DNA of 64,000 bases from Rhinopithecus roxellana (Eukaryota > Chordata > Mammalia > Primates > Cercopithecidae). Numbering within the stretch: the stretch's first letter is position 1; every line of letters begins with the position of its first letter. The notes below the pieces were generated by a model, which was given only the letters and a program-made list of their open reading frames with translations, searched no databases and was not told the DNA's origin. Shown one piece after another: positions 1-13,373 of this stretch. A program made the translations under genes and the position numbers. The DNA lies in NCBI RefSeq assembly GCF_007565055.1, contig NC_044562.1, forward strand, positions 53,206,250 through 53,270,249, written 5' to 3'.

Positions 1-3000
1 AATTAGATACTTCATAGCGCAATGAACATTACAGTGACAAAGGAAATATCCACAGATGAAAACTAGAAAGAAGCTTTCTTAGAAACTTCTTGGTGATGTG
101 TGAATTCATCTCACAGAGTTACACTTATGTTTCGTGGAGCAGTCCATTAACACTGTCTTTGGGGAATCTGAGAAGGGCTTCTTTGGATCACATTGAGGCC
201 TAAGCTGATAAAGGAAATTTCTTCCGTTCAAAAACGTGAAAGAAGCTTTCTGAGAAACTTCTTTCTGATCTGTGAGTTCATCTCACAGAGTTACAACCTC
301 TGCCTCAAGAAGAAGTTTGCTAACACTCTTTTCGTGGAATCTGCAAAGTGATATTTGGGAGCCTATAGGGGCCCATGGTGATAAAGGAAATATCCTCACA
401 TAATAACTAAAGAGAAGCTTTCTGAGAAACTGCATTGCCATGTGTGAATGCAACTCACAGAGTTACACGTTTCTCTTCAGTGATCAGTTTGTTATCACAG
501 TTTTCTGGAATCTGCAATTAGATACTTCATAGCGCAATGAACATTACAGTGACAAAGGAAATATCCACAGATGAAAACTAGAAAGAAGCTTTCTTAGAAA
601 CTTCTTGGTGATGTGTGAATTCATCTCACAGAGTTACACTTATGTTTCGTGGAGCAGTCCATTAACACTGTCTTTGGGGAACTGAGAAGGGCTTCTTTGG
701 ATCACATTGAGGCCTAAGCTGATAAAGGAAATTTCATCCGTTCAAAACGTGAAAGAAGCTTTCTGAGAAACTTCTTTCTGATCTGTGAGTTCATCTCACA
801 GAGTTACAACCTCTGCCTCAAGAAGAAGTTTGCTAACACTCTTCTCGTGGAATCTGCAAAGTGATATTTGGGAGCCTATAGGGGCCCATGGTGATAAAGG
901 AAATATCCTCACATAATAACTAAAGAGAAGCTTTCTGAGAAACTGCATTGCCATGTGTGAATGCAACTCACAGAGTTACACGTTTCTCTTCAGTGATCAG
1001 TTTGTTATCACAGTTTTCTGGAGATCTGCAATTAGATACTTCATAGTGCAATGAACATTACAGTGACAAAGGAAATATCCACAGATGAAAACTAGAAAGA
1101 AGCTTTCTTAGAAACTTCTTGGTGATGTGTGAATTCATCTCACAGAGTTACACTTATGTTTCGTGGAGCAGTCCATTAACACTGTCTTTGGGGAAACTGA
1201 GAAGGGCTTCTTTGGATCACATTGAGGCCTAAGCTGATAAAGGAAATTTCTTCCGTTCAAAACGTGAAAGAAGCTTTCTGAGAAACTTCTTTCTGATCTG
1301 TGAGTTCATCTCACAGAGTTACAACCTCTGCCTCAAGAAGAAGTTTGCTAACACTCTTTCGTGGAATCTGCAAAGTGATATTTGGGAGCCTATTGGGGCC
1401 CATGGTGATAAAGGAAATATCCTCACATAATAACTAAAGAGAAGCTTTCTGAGAAACTGCATTGCCATGTGTGAATGCAACTCACAGAGTTACACGTTTC
1501 TCTTCAGTGATCAGTTTGTTAGCACAGTTTTCTGGAAATCTGCAATTAGATACTTCATAGCGCAATGAACATTACAGTGACAAAGGAAATATCCACAGAT
1601 GAAAACTAGAAAGAAGCTTTCTTAGAAACTTCTTGGTGATGTGTGAATTCATCTCACAGAGTTACACTTATGTTTCGTGGAGCAGTCCATTAACACTGTC
1701 TTTGGGGAATCTGAGAAGGGCTTCTTTGGATCACATTGAGGCCTAAGCTGATAAAGGAAATTTCATCCGTTCAAAACGTGAAAGAAGCTTTCTGAGAAAC
1801 TTCTTTCTGATCTGTGAGTTCATCTCACAGAGTTACAACCTCTGCCTCAAGAAGAAGTTTGCTAACACTCTTTTCGTGTAATCTGCAAAGTGATATTTGG
1901 GAGCCTATTAGGGGCCCATGGTGATAAAGGAAATATCCTCACATAATAACTAAAGAGAAGCTTTCTGAGAAACTGCATTGCCATGTGTGAATGCAACTCA
2001 CAGAGTTACACGTTTCTCTTCAGTGATCAGTTTGTTAGCACAGTTTTCTGGAAATCTGCAATTAGATACTTCATAGCGCAATGAACATTACAGTGACAAA
2101 GGAAATATCCACAGATGAAAACTAGAAAGAAGCTTTCTTAGAAACTTCTTGGTGATGTGTGAATTCATCTCACAGAGTTACACTTATGTTTCGTGGAGCA
2201 GTCCATTAACACTGTCTTTGGGGAAATCTGAGAAGGGCTTCTTTGGATCACATTGAGGCCTAAGCTGATAAAGGAAATTTCTTCCGTTCAAAACGTGAAA
2301 GAAGCTTTCTGAGAAACTTCTTTCTGATCTGTGAGTTCATCTCACAGAGTTACAACCTCTGCCTCAAGAAGAAGTTTGCTAACACTCTTTTCGTGGAATC
2401 TGCAAAGTGATATTTGGGAGCCTATAGGGGCCCATGGTGATAAAGGAAATATCCTCACATAATAACTAAAGAGAAGCTTTCTGAGAAACTGCATTGCCAT
2501 GTGTGAATGCAACTCACAGAGTTACACGTTTCTCTTCAGTGATCAGTTTGTTAGCACAGTTTTCTGGAGATCTGCAATTAGATACTTCATAGCGCAATGA
2601 ACATTACAGTGACAAAGGAAATATCCACAGATGAAAACTAGAAAGAAACTTTCTTAGAAACTTCTTGGTGATGTGTGAATTCATCTCACAGAGTTACACT
2701 TATGTTTCGTGGAGCAGTCCATTAACACTGTCTTTGGGGAACTGAGAAGGGCTTCTTTGGATCACATTGAGGCCTAAGCTGATAAAGGAAATTTCATAAG
2801 TTCAAAACGTGAAAGAAGCTTTCTGAGAAACTTCTTTCTGATCTGTGAGTTCATCTCACAGAGTTACAACCTCTGCCTCAAGAAGAAGTTTGCTAACACT
2901 CTTCTCGTGGAATCTGCAAAGTGATATTTGGGAGCCTGTAGGGGCCCATGGTGATAAAGGAAATATCCTCACATAATAACTAAAGAGAAGCTTTCTGAGA

Positions 3001-6000
3001 AACTGCATTGCCATGTGTGAATGCAACTCACAGAGTTACACGTTTCTCTTCAGTGATCAGTTTGTTAGCACAGTTTTCTGGAGATCTGCAATTAGATACT
3101 TCATAGCGCAATGAACATTACAGTGACAAAGGAAATATCCACAGATGAAAACTAGAAAGAAGCTTTCTTAGAAACTTCTTGGTGATGTGTGAATTCATCT
3201 CACAGAGTTACACTTATGTTTCGTGGAGCAGTCCATTAACACTGTCTTTGGGGAACTGAGAAGGGCTTCTTTGGATCACATTGAGGCCTAAGCTGATAAA
3301 GGAAATTTCTTCCGTTCAAAACGTGAAAGAAGCTTTCTGAGAAACTTCTTTCTGATCTGTGAGTTCATCTCACAGAGTTACAACCTCTGCCTCAAGAAGA
3401 AGTTTGCTAACACTCTTTCGTGGAATCTGCAAAGTGATATTTGGGAGCCTATAGGGGCCCATGGTGATAAAGGAAATATCCTCACATAATAACTAAAGAG
3501 AAGCTTTCTGAGAAACTGCATTGCCATGTGTGAATGCAACTCACAGAGTTACACGTTTCTCTTCAGTGATCAGTTTGTTAGCACAGTTTTCTGGAGATCT
3601 GCAATTAGATACTTCATAGCGCAATGAACATTACAGTGACAAAGGAAATATCCACAGATGAAAACTAGAAAGAAGCTTTCTTAGAAACTTCTTGGTGATG
3701 TGTGAATTCATCTCACAGAGTTACACTTATGTTTCGTGGAGCAGTCCATTAACACTGTCTTTGGGGAAACTGAGAAGGGCTTCTTTGGATCACATTGAGG
3801 CCTAAGCTGATAAAGGAAATTCTTCCGTTCAAAACGTGAAAGAAGCTTTCTGAGAAACTTCTTTCTGATCTGTGAGTTCATCTCACAGAGTTACAACCTC
3901 TGCCTCAAGAAGAAGTTTGCTAACACTCTTTCGTGGAATCTGCAAAGTGATATTTGGGAGCCTATAGGGGCCCATGGTGATAAAGGAAATATCCTCACAT
4001 AATAACTAAAGAGAAGCTTTCTGAGAAACTGCATTGCCATGTGTGAATGCAACTCACAGAGTTACACGTTTCTCTTCAGTGATCAGTTTGTTATCACAGT
4101 TTTCTGGAGAATCTGCAATTAGATACTTCATAGCGCAATGAACATTACAGTGACAAAGGAAATATCCACAGATGAAAACTAGAAAGAAGCTTTCTTAGAA
4201 ACTTCTTGGTGATGTGTGAATTCATCTCACAGAGTTACACTTATGTTTCGTGGAGCAGTCCATTAACACTGTCTTTGGGGAACTGAGAAGGGCTTCTTTG
4301 GATCACATTGAGGCCTAAGCTGATAAAGGAAATTTCTTCCGTTCAAAACGTGAAAGAAGCTTTCTGAGAAACTTCTTTCTGATCTGTGAGTTCATCTCAC
4401 AGAGTTACAACCTCTGCCTCAAGAAGAAGTTTGCTAACACTCTTTTCGTGGAATCTGCAAAGTGATATTTGGGAGCCTATTAGGGGCCCATGGTGATAAA
4501 GGAAATATCCTCACATAATAACTAAAGAGAAGCTTTCTGAGAAACTGCATTGCCATGTGTGAATGCAACTCACAGAGTTACACGTTTCTCTTCAGTGATC
4601 AGTTTGTTAGCACAGTTTTCTGGAAGATCTGCAATTAGATACTTCATAGCGCAATGAACATTACAGTGACAAAGGAAATATCCACAATGAAAACTAGAAA
4701 GAAGCTTTCTTAGAAACTTCTTGGTGATGTGTGAATTCATCTCACAGAGTTACACTTATGTTTCGTGGAGCAGTCCATTAACACTGTCTTTGGGGAATCT
4801 GAGAAGGGCTTCTTTGGATCACATTGAGGCCTAAGCTGATAAAGGAAATTTCATCCGTTCAAAACGTGAAAGAAGCTTTCTGAGAAACTTCTTTCTGATC
4901 TGTGAGTTCATCTCACAGAGTTACAACCTCTGCCTCAAGAAGAAGTTTGCTAACACTCTTTTCGTGGAATCTGCAAAGTGATATTTGGGAGCCTATAGGG
5001 GCCCATGGTGATAAAGGAAATATCCTCACATAATAACTAAAGAGAAGCTTTCTGAGAAACTGCATTGCCATGTGTGAATGCAACTCACAGAGTTACACGT
5101 TTCTCTTCAGTGATCAGTTTGTTAGCACAGTTTTCTGGAGATCTGCAATTAGATACTTCATAGCGCAATGAACATTACAGTGACAAAGGAAATATCCACA
5201 GATGAAAACTAGAAAGAAGCTTTCTTAGAAACTTCTTGGTGATGTGTGAATTCATCTCACAGAGTTACACTTATGTTTCGTGGAGCAGTCCATTAACACT
5301 GTCTTTGGGGAAACTGAGAAGGGCTTCTTTGGATCACATTGAGGCCTAAGCTGATAAAGGAAATTTCATTCCGTTCAAAACGTGAAAGAAGCTTTCTGAG
5401 AAACTTCTTTCTGATCTGTGAGTTCATCTCACAGAGTTACAACCTCTGCCTCAAGAAGAAGTTTGCTAACACTCTTCTCGTGGAATCTGCAAAGTGATAT
5501 TTGGGAGCCTAGTAGGGGCACATGGTGATAAAGGAAATATCCTCACATAATAACTAAAGAGAAGCTTTCTGAGAAACTGCATTGCCATGTGTGAATGCAA
5601 CTCACAGAGTTACACGTTTCTCTTCAGTGATCAGTTTGTTAGCACAGTTTTCTGGAGATCTGCAATTAGATACTTCATAGCGCAATGAACATTACAGTGA
5701 CAAAGGAAATATCCACAGATGAAAACTAGAAAGAAGCTTTCTTAGAAACTTCTTGGTGATGTGTGAATTCATCTCACAGAGTTACACTTATGTTTCGTGG
5801 AGCAGTCCATTAACACTGTCTTTGGGGAACTGAGAAGGGCTTCTTTGGATCACATTGAGGCCTAAGCTGATAAAGGAAATTTCTTCCGTTCAAAACGTGA
5901 AAGAAGCTTTCTGAGAAACTTCTTTCTGATCTGTGAGTTCATCTCACAGAGTTACAACCTCTGCCTCAAGAAGAAGTTTGCTAACACTCTTCTCGTGGAA

Positions 6001-9000
6001 TCTGCAAAGTGATATTTGGGAGCCTATTAGGGGCCCATGGTGATAAAGGAAATATCCTCACATAATAACTAAAGAGAAGCTTTCTGAGAAACTGCATTGC
6101 CATGTGTGAATGCAACTCACAGAGTTACACGTTTCTCTTCAGTGATCAGTTTGTTAGCACAGTTTTCTGGAGATCTGCAATTAGATACTTCATAGCGCAA
6201 TGAACATTACAGTGACAAAGGAAATATCCACAGATGAAAACTAGAAAGAAGCTTTCTTAGAAACTTCTTGGTGATGTGTGAATTCATCTCACAGAGTTAC
6301 ACTTATGTTTCGTGGAGCAGTCCATTAACACTGTCTTTGGGGAATCTGAGAAGGGCTTCTTTGGATCACATTGAGGCCTAAGCTGATAAAGGAAATTTCT
6401 TCCGTTCAAAACGTGAAAGAAGCTTTCTGAGAAACTTCTTTCTGATCTGTGAGTTCATCTCACAGAGTTACAACCTCTGCCTCAAGAAGAAGTTTGCTAA
6501 CACTCTTTTCGTGGAATCTGCAAAGTGATAATTGGGAGCCTATTAGGGGCACAAGGTGATAAAGGAAATATCCTCACATAATAACTAAAGAGAAGCTTTC
6601 TGAGAAACTGCATTGCCATGTGTGAATGCAACTCACAGAGTTACACGTTTCTCTTCAGTGATCAGTTTGTTTTCACAGTTTTCTGGAGATCTGCAATTAG
6701 ATACTTCATAGCGCAATGAACATTACAGTGACAAAGGAAATATCCACAGATGAAAACTAGAAAGAAGCTTTCTTAGAACCTTCTTGGTGATGTGTGAATT
6801 CATCTCACAGAGTTACACTTATGTTTCGTGGAGCAGTCCATTAACACTGTCTTTGAGGGATCTGAGAAGGGCTTCTTTGGATCACATTGAGGCCTACGCT
6901 GATAAAGGAAATTTCATCCGTTCAAAACGTGAAAGAAGCTTTCTGAGAAACTTCTTTCTGATCTGTGAGTTCATCTCACAGAGTTACAACCTCTGCCTCA
7001 AGAAGAAGTTTGCTAACACTCTTTCTCGTGGAATCTGCAAAGTGATATTTGGGAGCCTATAGGGGCCCATGGTGATAAAGGAAATATCCTCACATAATAA
7101 CTAAAGAGAAGCTTTCTGAGAAACTGCATTGCCATGTGTGAATGCAACTCACAGAGTTACACGTTTCTCTTCAGTGATCAGTTTGTTTTCACAGTTTTCT
7201 GGAGATCTGCAATTAGATACTTCATAGTGCAATGAACATTACAGTGACAAAGGAAATATCCACAGATGAAAACTAGAAAGAAGCTTTCTTAGAAACTTCT
7301 TGGTGATGTGTGAATTCATCTCACAGAGTTACACTTATGTTTCGTGGAGCAGTCCTTTAACACTGTCTTTGGGGAAACTGAGAAGGGCTTCTTTGGATCA
7401 CATTGAGGCCTAAGCTGATAAAGGAAATTTCTTCCGTTCAAAACGTGAAAGAAGCTTTCTGAGAAACTTATTTCTGATCTGTGAGTTCATCTCACAGAGT
7501 TACAACCTCTGCCTCAAGAAGAAGTTTGCTAACACTCTTTTCGTGGAATCTGCAAAGTGATATTTGGGAGCATATTGGGGCCCATGGTGATAAAGGAAAT
7601 ATCCTCACATAATAACTAAAGATAAGCTTTCTGAGAAACTGCATTGCCAAACGTGAATGCAACTCACAGAGTTACACGTTTCTCTTCAGTCATCAGTTTG
7701 TTAGCACAGTTTTCTGGAGAATCTGCAATTAGATACTTCATAGCGCAATGAACATTACAGTGACAAAGGAAATATCCACAGATGAAAACTAGAAAGAAGC
7801 TTTCTTAGAAACTTCTTGGTGATGTGTGAATTCATCTCACAGAGTTACACTTATGTTTCGTGGAGCAGTCCATTAACACTGTCTTTGGGGAAACTGAGAA
7901 GGGCTTCTTTGGATCACATTGAGGCCTAAGCTGATAAAGGAAATTTCTTCCGTTCAAAACGTGAAAGAAGCTTTTCTGAGAAAACTTCTTTCTGATCTGT
8001 GAGTTCATCTCACAGAGTTACAACCTCTGCCTCAAGAAGAAGTTTGCTAACACTCTTTTCGTGGAATCTGCAAAGTGATATTTGGGAGCCTATTGGGGCC
8101 CATGGTGATAAAGGAAATATCCTCACATAATAACTAAAGAGAAGCTTTCTGAGAAACTGCATTGCCATGTGTGAATGCAACTCACAGAGTTACACGTTTC
8201 TCTTCAGTGATCAGTTGTTAGCACAGTTTTCTGGAATCTGCAATTAGATACTTCATAGCGCAATGAACATTACAGTGACAAAGGAATATCCCACAGATGA
8301 AAACTAGAAAGAAGCTTTCTTAGAAACTTCTTGGTGATGTGTGAATTCATCTCACAGAGTTACACTTATGTTTCGTGGAGCAGTCCATTAACACTGTCTT
8401 TGAGGGAATCTGAGAAGGGCTTCTTTGGATCACATTGAGGCCTAAGCTGATAAGGAAATTTCTCCGTTCAAAACGTGAAAGAAGCTTTCTGAGAAACTTC
8501 TTTCTGATCTGTGAGTTCATCTCACAGAGTTACAACCTCTGCCTCAAGAAGCAGTTTGCTAACACTCTTTTCGTGGAATCTGCAAAGTGATATTTGGGAG
8601 CCTATAGGGGCCCATGGTGATAAAGGAAATATCCTCACATAATAACTAAAGAGAAGCTTTCTGAGAAACTGCATTGCCATGTGTGAATGCAACTCACAGA
8701 GTTACACGTTTCTCTTCAGTGATCAGTTTGTTAGCACAGTTTCTGGAGATCTGCAATTAGATACTTCATAGCTGCAATGAACATTACAGTGACAAGGAAA
8801 TATCCACAGATGAAAACTAGAAAGAAGCTTTCTTAGAAACTTCTTGGTGATGTGTGAATTCATCTCACAGAGTTACACTTATGTTTCGTGGAGCAGTCCA
8901 TTAACACTGTCTTTGGGGAAACTGAGAAGGGCTTCTTGGATCACATTGAGGCCTAAGCTGATAAAGGAAATTTCATTCCGTTCAAAACGTGAAGAAGCTT

Positions 9001-12000
9001 TCTGAGAACTTCTTTCTGATCTGTGAGTTCATCTCACAGAGTTACAACCTCTGCTCAAAGAGTTTGCTAACACTCTCTCGTGGAATCTGCAAAGTGATAT
9101 TTGGGAGCCTGTAGGGGCCCATGGTGATAAAGGAAATATCCTCACATATAACTAAAGAGAAGCTTTCTGAGAAACATTGCCATGTGTGAATGCAACTCAC
9201 AGAGTTACACGTTTCTCTTCAGTGATCAGTTTTTCACAGTTTTCTGGAAATCTGCAATTAGATACTTCATAGCGCAATGAACATTACAGTGACAAAGGAA
9301 ATATCCACAGATGAAAACTAGAAAGAAGCTTTCTTAGAAACTTCTTGGTGATGTGTGAATTCATCTCACAGAGTTACACTTATGTTTCGTGGAGCAGTCC
9401 ATTAACACTGTCTTGGGGAAACTGAGAAGGCTTCTTTGGATCACATTGAGGCCTAAGCTGATAAAGGAAATTTCTCCGTTCAAAACGTGAAAGAGCTTTC
9501 TGAGAAACTTTTCTGATCTGTGAGTTCATCTCACAGAGTTACAACCTCTGCCTCAAGAAGAAGTTTGCTAACACTCTTTTCGTGGAATCTGCAAAGTGAT
9601 ATTTGGGAGCCTATTGGGGCCCATGGTGATAAAGGAAATGTTCACATAATAACTAAAGAGAAGCTTTCTGAGAAACTGCATTGCCATGTGAATGCAACTC
9701 ACAGAGTTACACGTTCTCTTCAGTGATCAGTTTGTTAGCACAGTTTTCTGGAAATCTGCAATTAGATACTTCATAGCGCAATGAACATTACAGTGACAAA
9801 GGAAATATCCACAGATGAAAACTAGAAAGAAGCTTTCTTAGAACTTCTTGGTGATGTGAATTCATCTCACAGAGTTACACTTATGTTTCGTTGAGCAGTC
9901 CATTACACTGTCTTTGAGGAATCTGAGAAGGGCTTCTTTGGATCACATTGAGGCCTACCTGATAAAGGAAATTTCATCCGTTCAAAACGTGAAAGAAGCT
10001 TTCTGAGAAACTTCTTTCTGATCTGTGAGTTCATCTCACAGAGTTACAACCTCTGCCTCAAGAAGAAGTTTGCTAACACTCTTTCGTGGAATCTGCAAAG
10101 TGATATTTGGGAGCATTGGGGCCCATGGTGATAAAGGAAATATCCTCACATAATAACTAAAGAGAAGCTTTCTGAGAAACTGCATTGCCATGTGTGAATG
10201 CAACTCACAGAGTTACACGTTTCTCTTCAGTGATCAGTTTGTTCACAGTTTTCTGGATCTGCAATTAGATACTTCATAGCGCAATGAACATTACAGTGAC
10301 AAAGGAAATATCCACAGATGAAAACTAGAAAGAAGCTTTCTTAGAAACTTCTTGGTGATGTGTGAATTCATCTCACAGAGTTACACTTATGTTTCGTGGA
10401 GCAGTCCATTAACACTGTCTTTGAGGAAACTGAGAAGGGCTTCTTTGGATCACATTGAGGCCTACTGATAAAGGAAATTTCTTCCGTTCAAAACGTGAAA
10501 GAAGCTTTCTGAGAAACTTCTTTCTGATCTGTGAGTTCATCTCACAGAGTTACAACCTCTGCCAAGAAGTTTGCTAACACTCTTTTCGTGGAATCTGCAA
10601 AGTGATATTGGGAGCCTATTGGGCCCATGGTGATAAAGGAAATATCCTCACATAATAACTAAAGAGAAGCTTTCTGAGAAACTGCATTGCCATGTGTGAA
10701 TGCAACTCACAGAGTTACACGTTTCTCTTCAGTGATCAGTTTGTTAGCACAGTTTTCTGGAAATCTGCAATTAGATACTTCATAGCGCAATGAACATTAC
10801 AGTGACAAAGGAAATATCCACAGATGAAAACTAGAAAGAAGCTTTCTTAGAAACTTCTTGGTGATGTGTGAATTCATCTCACAGAGTTACACTTATGTTT
10901 CGTGGAGCAGTCCATTAACACTGTCTTTGGGAATGAGAAGGGCTTCTTTGGATCACATTGAGGCCTACGCTGATAAAGGAAATTTCATCCGTTCAAAACG
11001 TGAAAGAAGCTTTCTGAGAAACTTCTTTCTGATCTGTGAGTTCATCTCACAGAGTTACAACCTCTGCCTCAAGAAGAGTTTGCTAACACTCTTCGTGGAA
11101 TCTGCAAAGTGATATTTGGGAGCCTGTTGGGGCCCATGGTGATAAAGGAAATATCCTCACATAATAACTAAAGAGAAGCTTTCTGAGAAACTGCATTGCC
11201 ATGTTGAATGCAACTCACAGAGTTACACGTTTCTCTTCAGTGATCAGTTTGTTAGCACAGTTTTCTGGAAATCTGCAATTAGATACTTCATAGCGCAATG
11301 AACATTACAGTGACAAAGGAAATATCCACAGATGAAAACTAGAAAGAAGCTTTCTTAGAAACTTCTTGGTGATGTGTGAATTCATCTCACAGAGTTACAC
11401 TTATGTTTCGTGGAGCAGTCCATTAACACTGTCTTTGGGAATCTGAGAAGGGCTTCTTTGGATCACATTGAGGCCTAAGCTGATAAAGGAAATTTCATCC
11501 GTTCAAAACGTGAAAGAAGCTTTCTGAGAAACTTCTTTCTGATCTGTGAGTTCATCTCACAGAGTTACAACCTCTGCCTCAAGAAGCAGTTTGCTAACAC
11601 TCTTTTCGTGGAATCTGCAAAGTGATATTTGGGAGCCTATTGGGGCCCATGGTGATAAAGGAATATCCTCACATAATAACTAAGAGAAGCTTTCTGAGAA
11701 ACTGCATTGCCATGTGTGAATGCAACTCAGAGTTACACGTTTCTCTTCAGTGATCAGTTTGTTCACAGTTTTCTGGAAACTGCAATTAGATACTTCATAG
11801 CGCAATGAACATTACAGTGACAAAGGAAATATCCACAGATGAAAACTAGAAAGAAGCTTTCTTAGAAACTTCTTGGTGATGTGTGAATTCATCTCACAGA
11901 GTTACACTTATGTTTCGTGGAGCAGTCCATTAACACTGTCTTTGGGGAACTGAGAAGGGCTTCTTTGGATCACATTGAGGCCTACGCTGATAAAGGAAAT

Positions 12001-13273
12001 TTCATCCGTTCAAAACGTGAAAGAAGCTTTCTGAGAAACTTCTTTCTGATCTGTGAGTTCATCTCACAGAGTTACAACCTCTGTCAACTAAGAAGTTTGC
12101 TAACACTCTTTTCGTGGAATCTGCAAAGTGATATTTGGGAGCCTATTGGGGCCCATGGTGATAAAGGAATATCCTCACATAATAACTAAAGAAGCTTTCT
12201 GAGAAACTGCATTGCCATGTGTGAATGCAACTCACAGAGTTACACGTTTCTCTTCAGTGATCAGTTTGTTAGCACAGTTTTCTGGAAATCTGCAATTAGA
12301 TACTTCATAGCGCAATGAACATTACAGTGACAAAGGAAATATCCACAGATGAAAACTAGAAAGAAGCTTTCTTAGAAACTTCTTGGTGATGTGTGAATTC
12401 ATCTCACAGAGTTACACTTATGTTTCGTGGAGCAGTCCATTAACACTGTCTTTGAGGAATCTGAGAAGGGTTCTTTGGTCCATTGAGGCCTAACTGATAA
12501 AGGAAATTTCATCCGTTCAAAACGTGAAAGAAGCTTTCTGAGAAACTTCTTTCTGATCTGTGAGTTCATCTCACAGAGTTACAACCTCTGCCTCAAGAAG
12601 AAGTTTGCTAACACTCTTCTCGTGGAATCTGCAAAGTGATATTTGGGAGCCTAGGGGCACATGGTGATAAAGGAAATATCCTCACATAATAACTAAAGAG
12701 AAGCTTTCTGAGAAACTGCATTGCCATGTGTGAATGCAACTCACAGAGTTACACGTTTCTCTTCAGTGATCAGTTTGTTAGCACAGTTTTCTGGAGATCT
12801 GCAATTAGATACTTCATAGCGCAATGAACATTACAGTGACAAAGGAAATATCCACAGATGAAAACTAGAAAGAAGCTTTCTTAGAAACTTCTTGGTGATG
12901 TGTGAATTCATCTCACAGAGTTACACTTATTTTCGTGGAGCAGTCCATTAACACTGTCTTTGGGAATCTGAGAAGGGCTTCTTTGGATCACATTGAGGCC
13001 TACGCTGATAAAGGAAATTTCATCCGTTCAAAACGTGAAAGAAGCTTTCTGAGAAACTTCTTTCTGATCTGTGAGTTCTCACAGAGTTACAACCTCTGCC
13101 TCAAGAAGCAGTTTGCTAACACTTTTCGTGGAATCTGCAAAGTGATATTTGGGAGCCCTAGGGGCCCATGGTGATAAAGGAAATATCCTCACATAATAAC
13201 TAAAGAGAAGCTTTCTGAGAAACTGCATTGCCATGTGTGAATGCAACTCACAGAGTTACACGTTTCTCTTCAG
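1..13273 (+). repeat. Alpha-satellite array, 515-bp trimeric HOR (A-C-D)
   Basis: Tandem alphoid monomers in forward orientation. Units begin with AATTAGATACTTCATAG at 1, 516, 1030, 1544, 2060, 2576, 3090, 3603, 4117, 4633, 5147, 5664, 6179, 6695, 7211, 7727, 8242, 8755, 9256, 9760, 10263, 10769, 11277, 11784, 12294 and 12803. Spacing is 513-517 bp up to 8755 and then 501-510 bp, from many one- or few-base losses. Each unit holds three monomers with an AAGCTT at nearly every monomer boundary. Neighbouring units are almost identical, as expected of a homogenised HOR. Differences fall mostly in a few columns: the run after CTGTCTTT, TTCTTCC versus TTCATCC, CTTTTCG versus CTTCTCG, and the bases before GGGGCCC. 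Short open frames here are repeat readings, not genes; they appear only where a unit has TACGCTG rather than TAAGCTG, which removes a stop. Confidence 0.95.
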
Positions 13274-13373
13274 NNNNNNNNNNNNNNNNNNNNNNNNNNN
13301 NNNNNNNNNNNNNNNNNNNNNNNNNNNNNNNNNNNNNNNNNNNNNNNNNNNNNNNNNNNNNNNNNNNNNNNNN
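13274..13373. other. Assembly gap (100 N); orientation flips across it
   Basis: Exactly 100 N, a conventional placeholder for a gap of unknown size. The left flank is forward trimer and the right flank reverse trimer. The left flank ends within monomer A after TTTCTCTTCAG, and the right flank starts in the same monomer about 27 bp away on the opposite strand (TTGCAATTCACAC, a noisy GTTGCATTCACAC). The two contig ends are thus nearly mirror images. Confidence 0.97.

Noticed and set aside
1..13273. CRISPR-like regular repeats
   Set aside because: The repeats are 171-bp monomers with no unique spacers, in eukaryotic satellite DNA; there is no cas gene.
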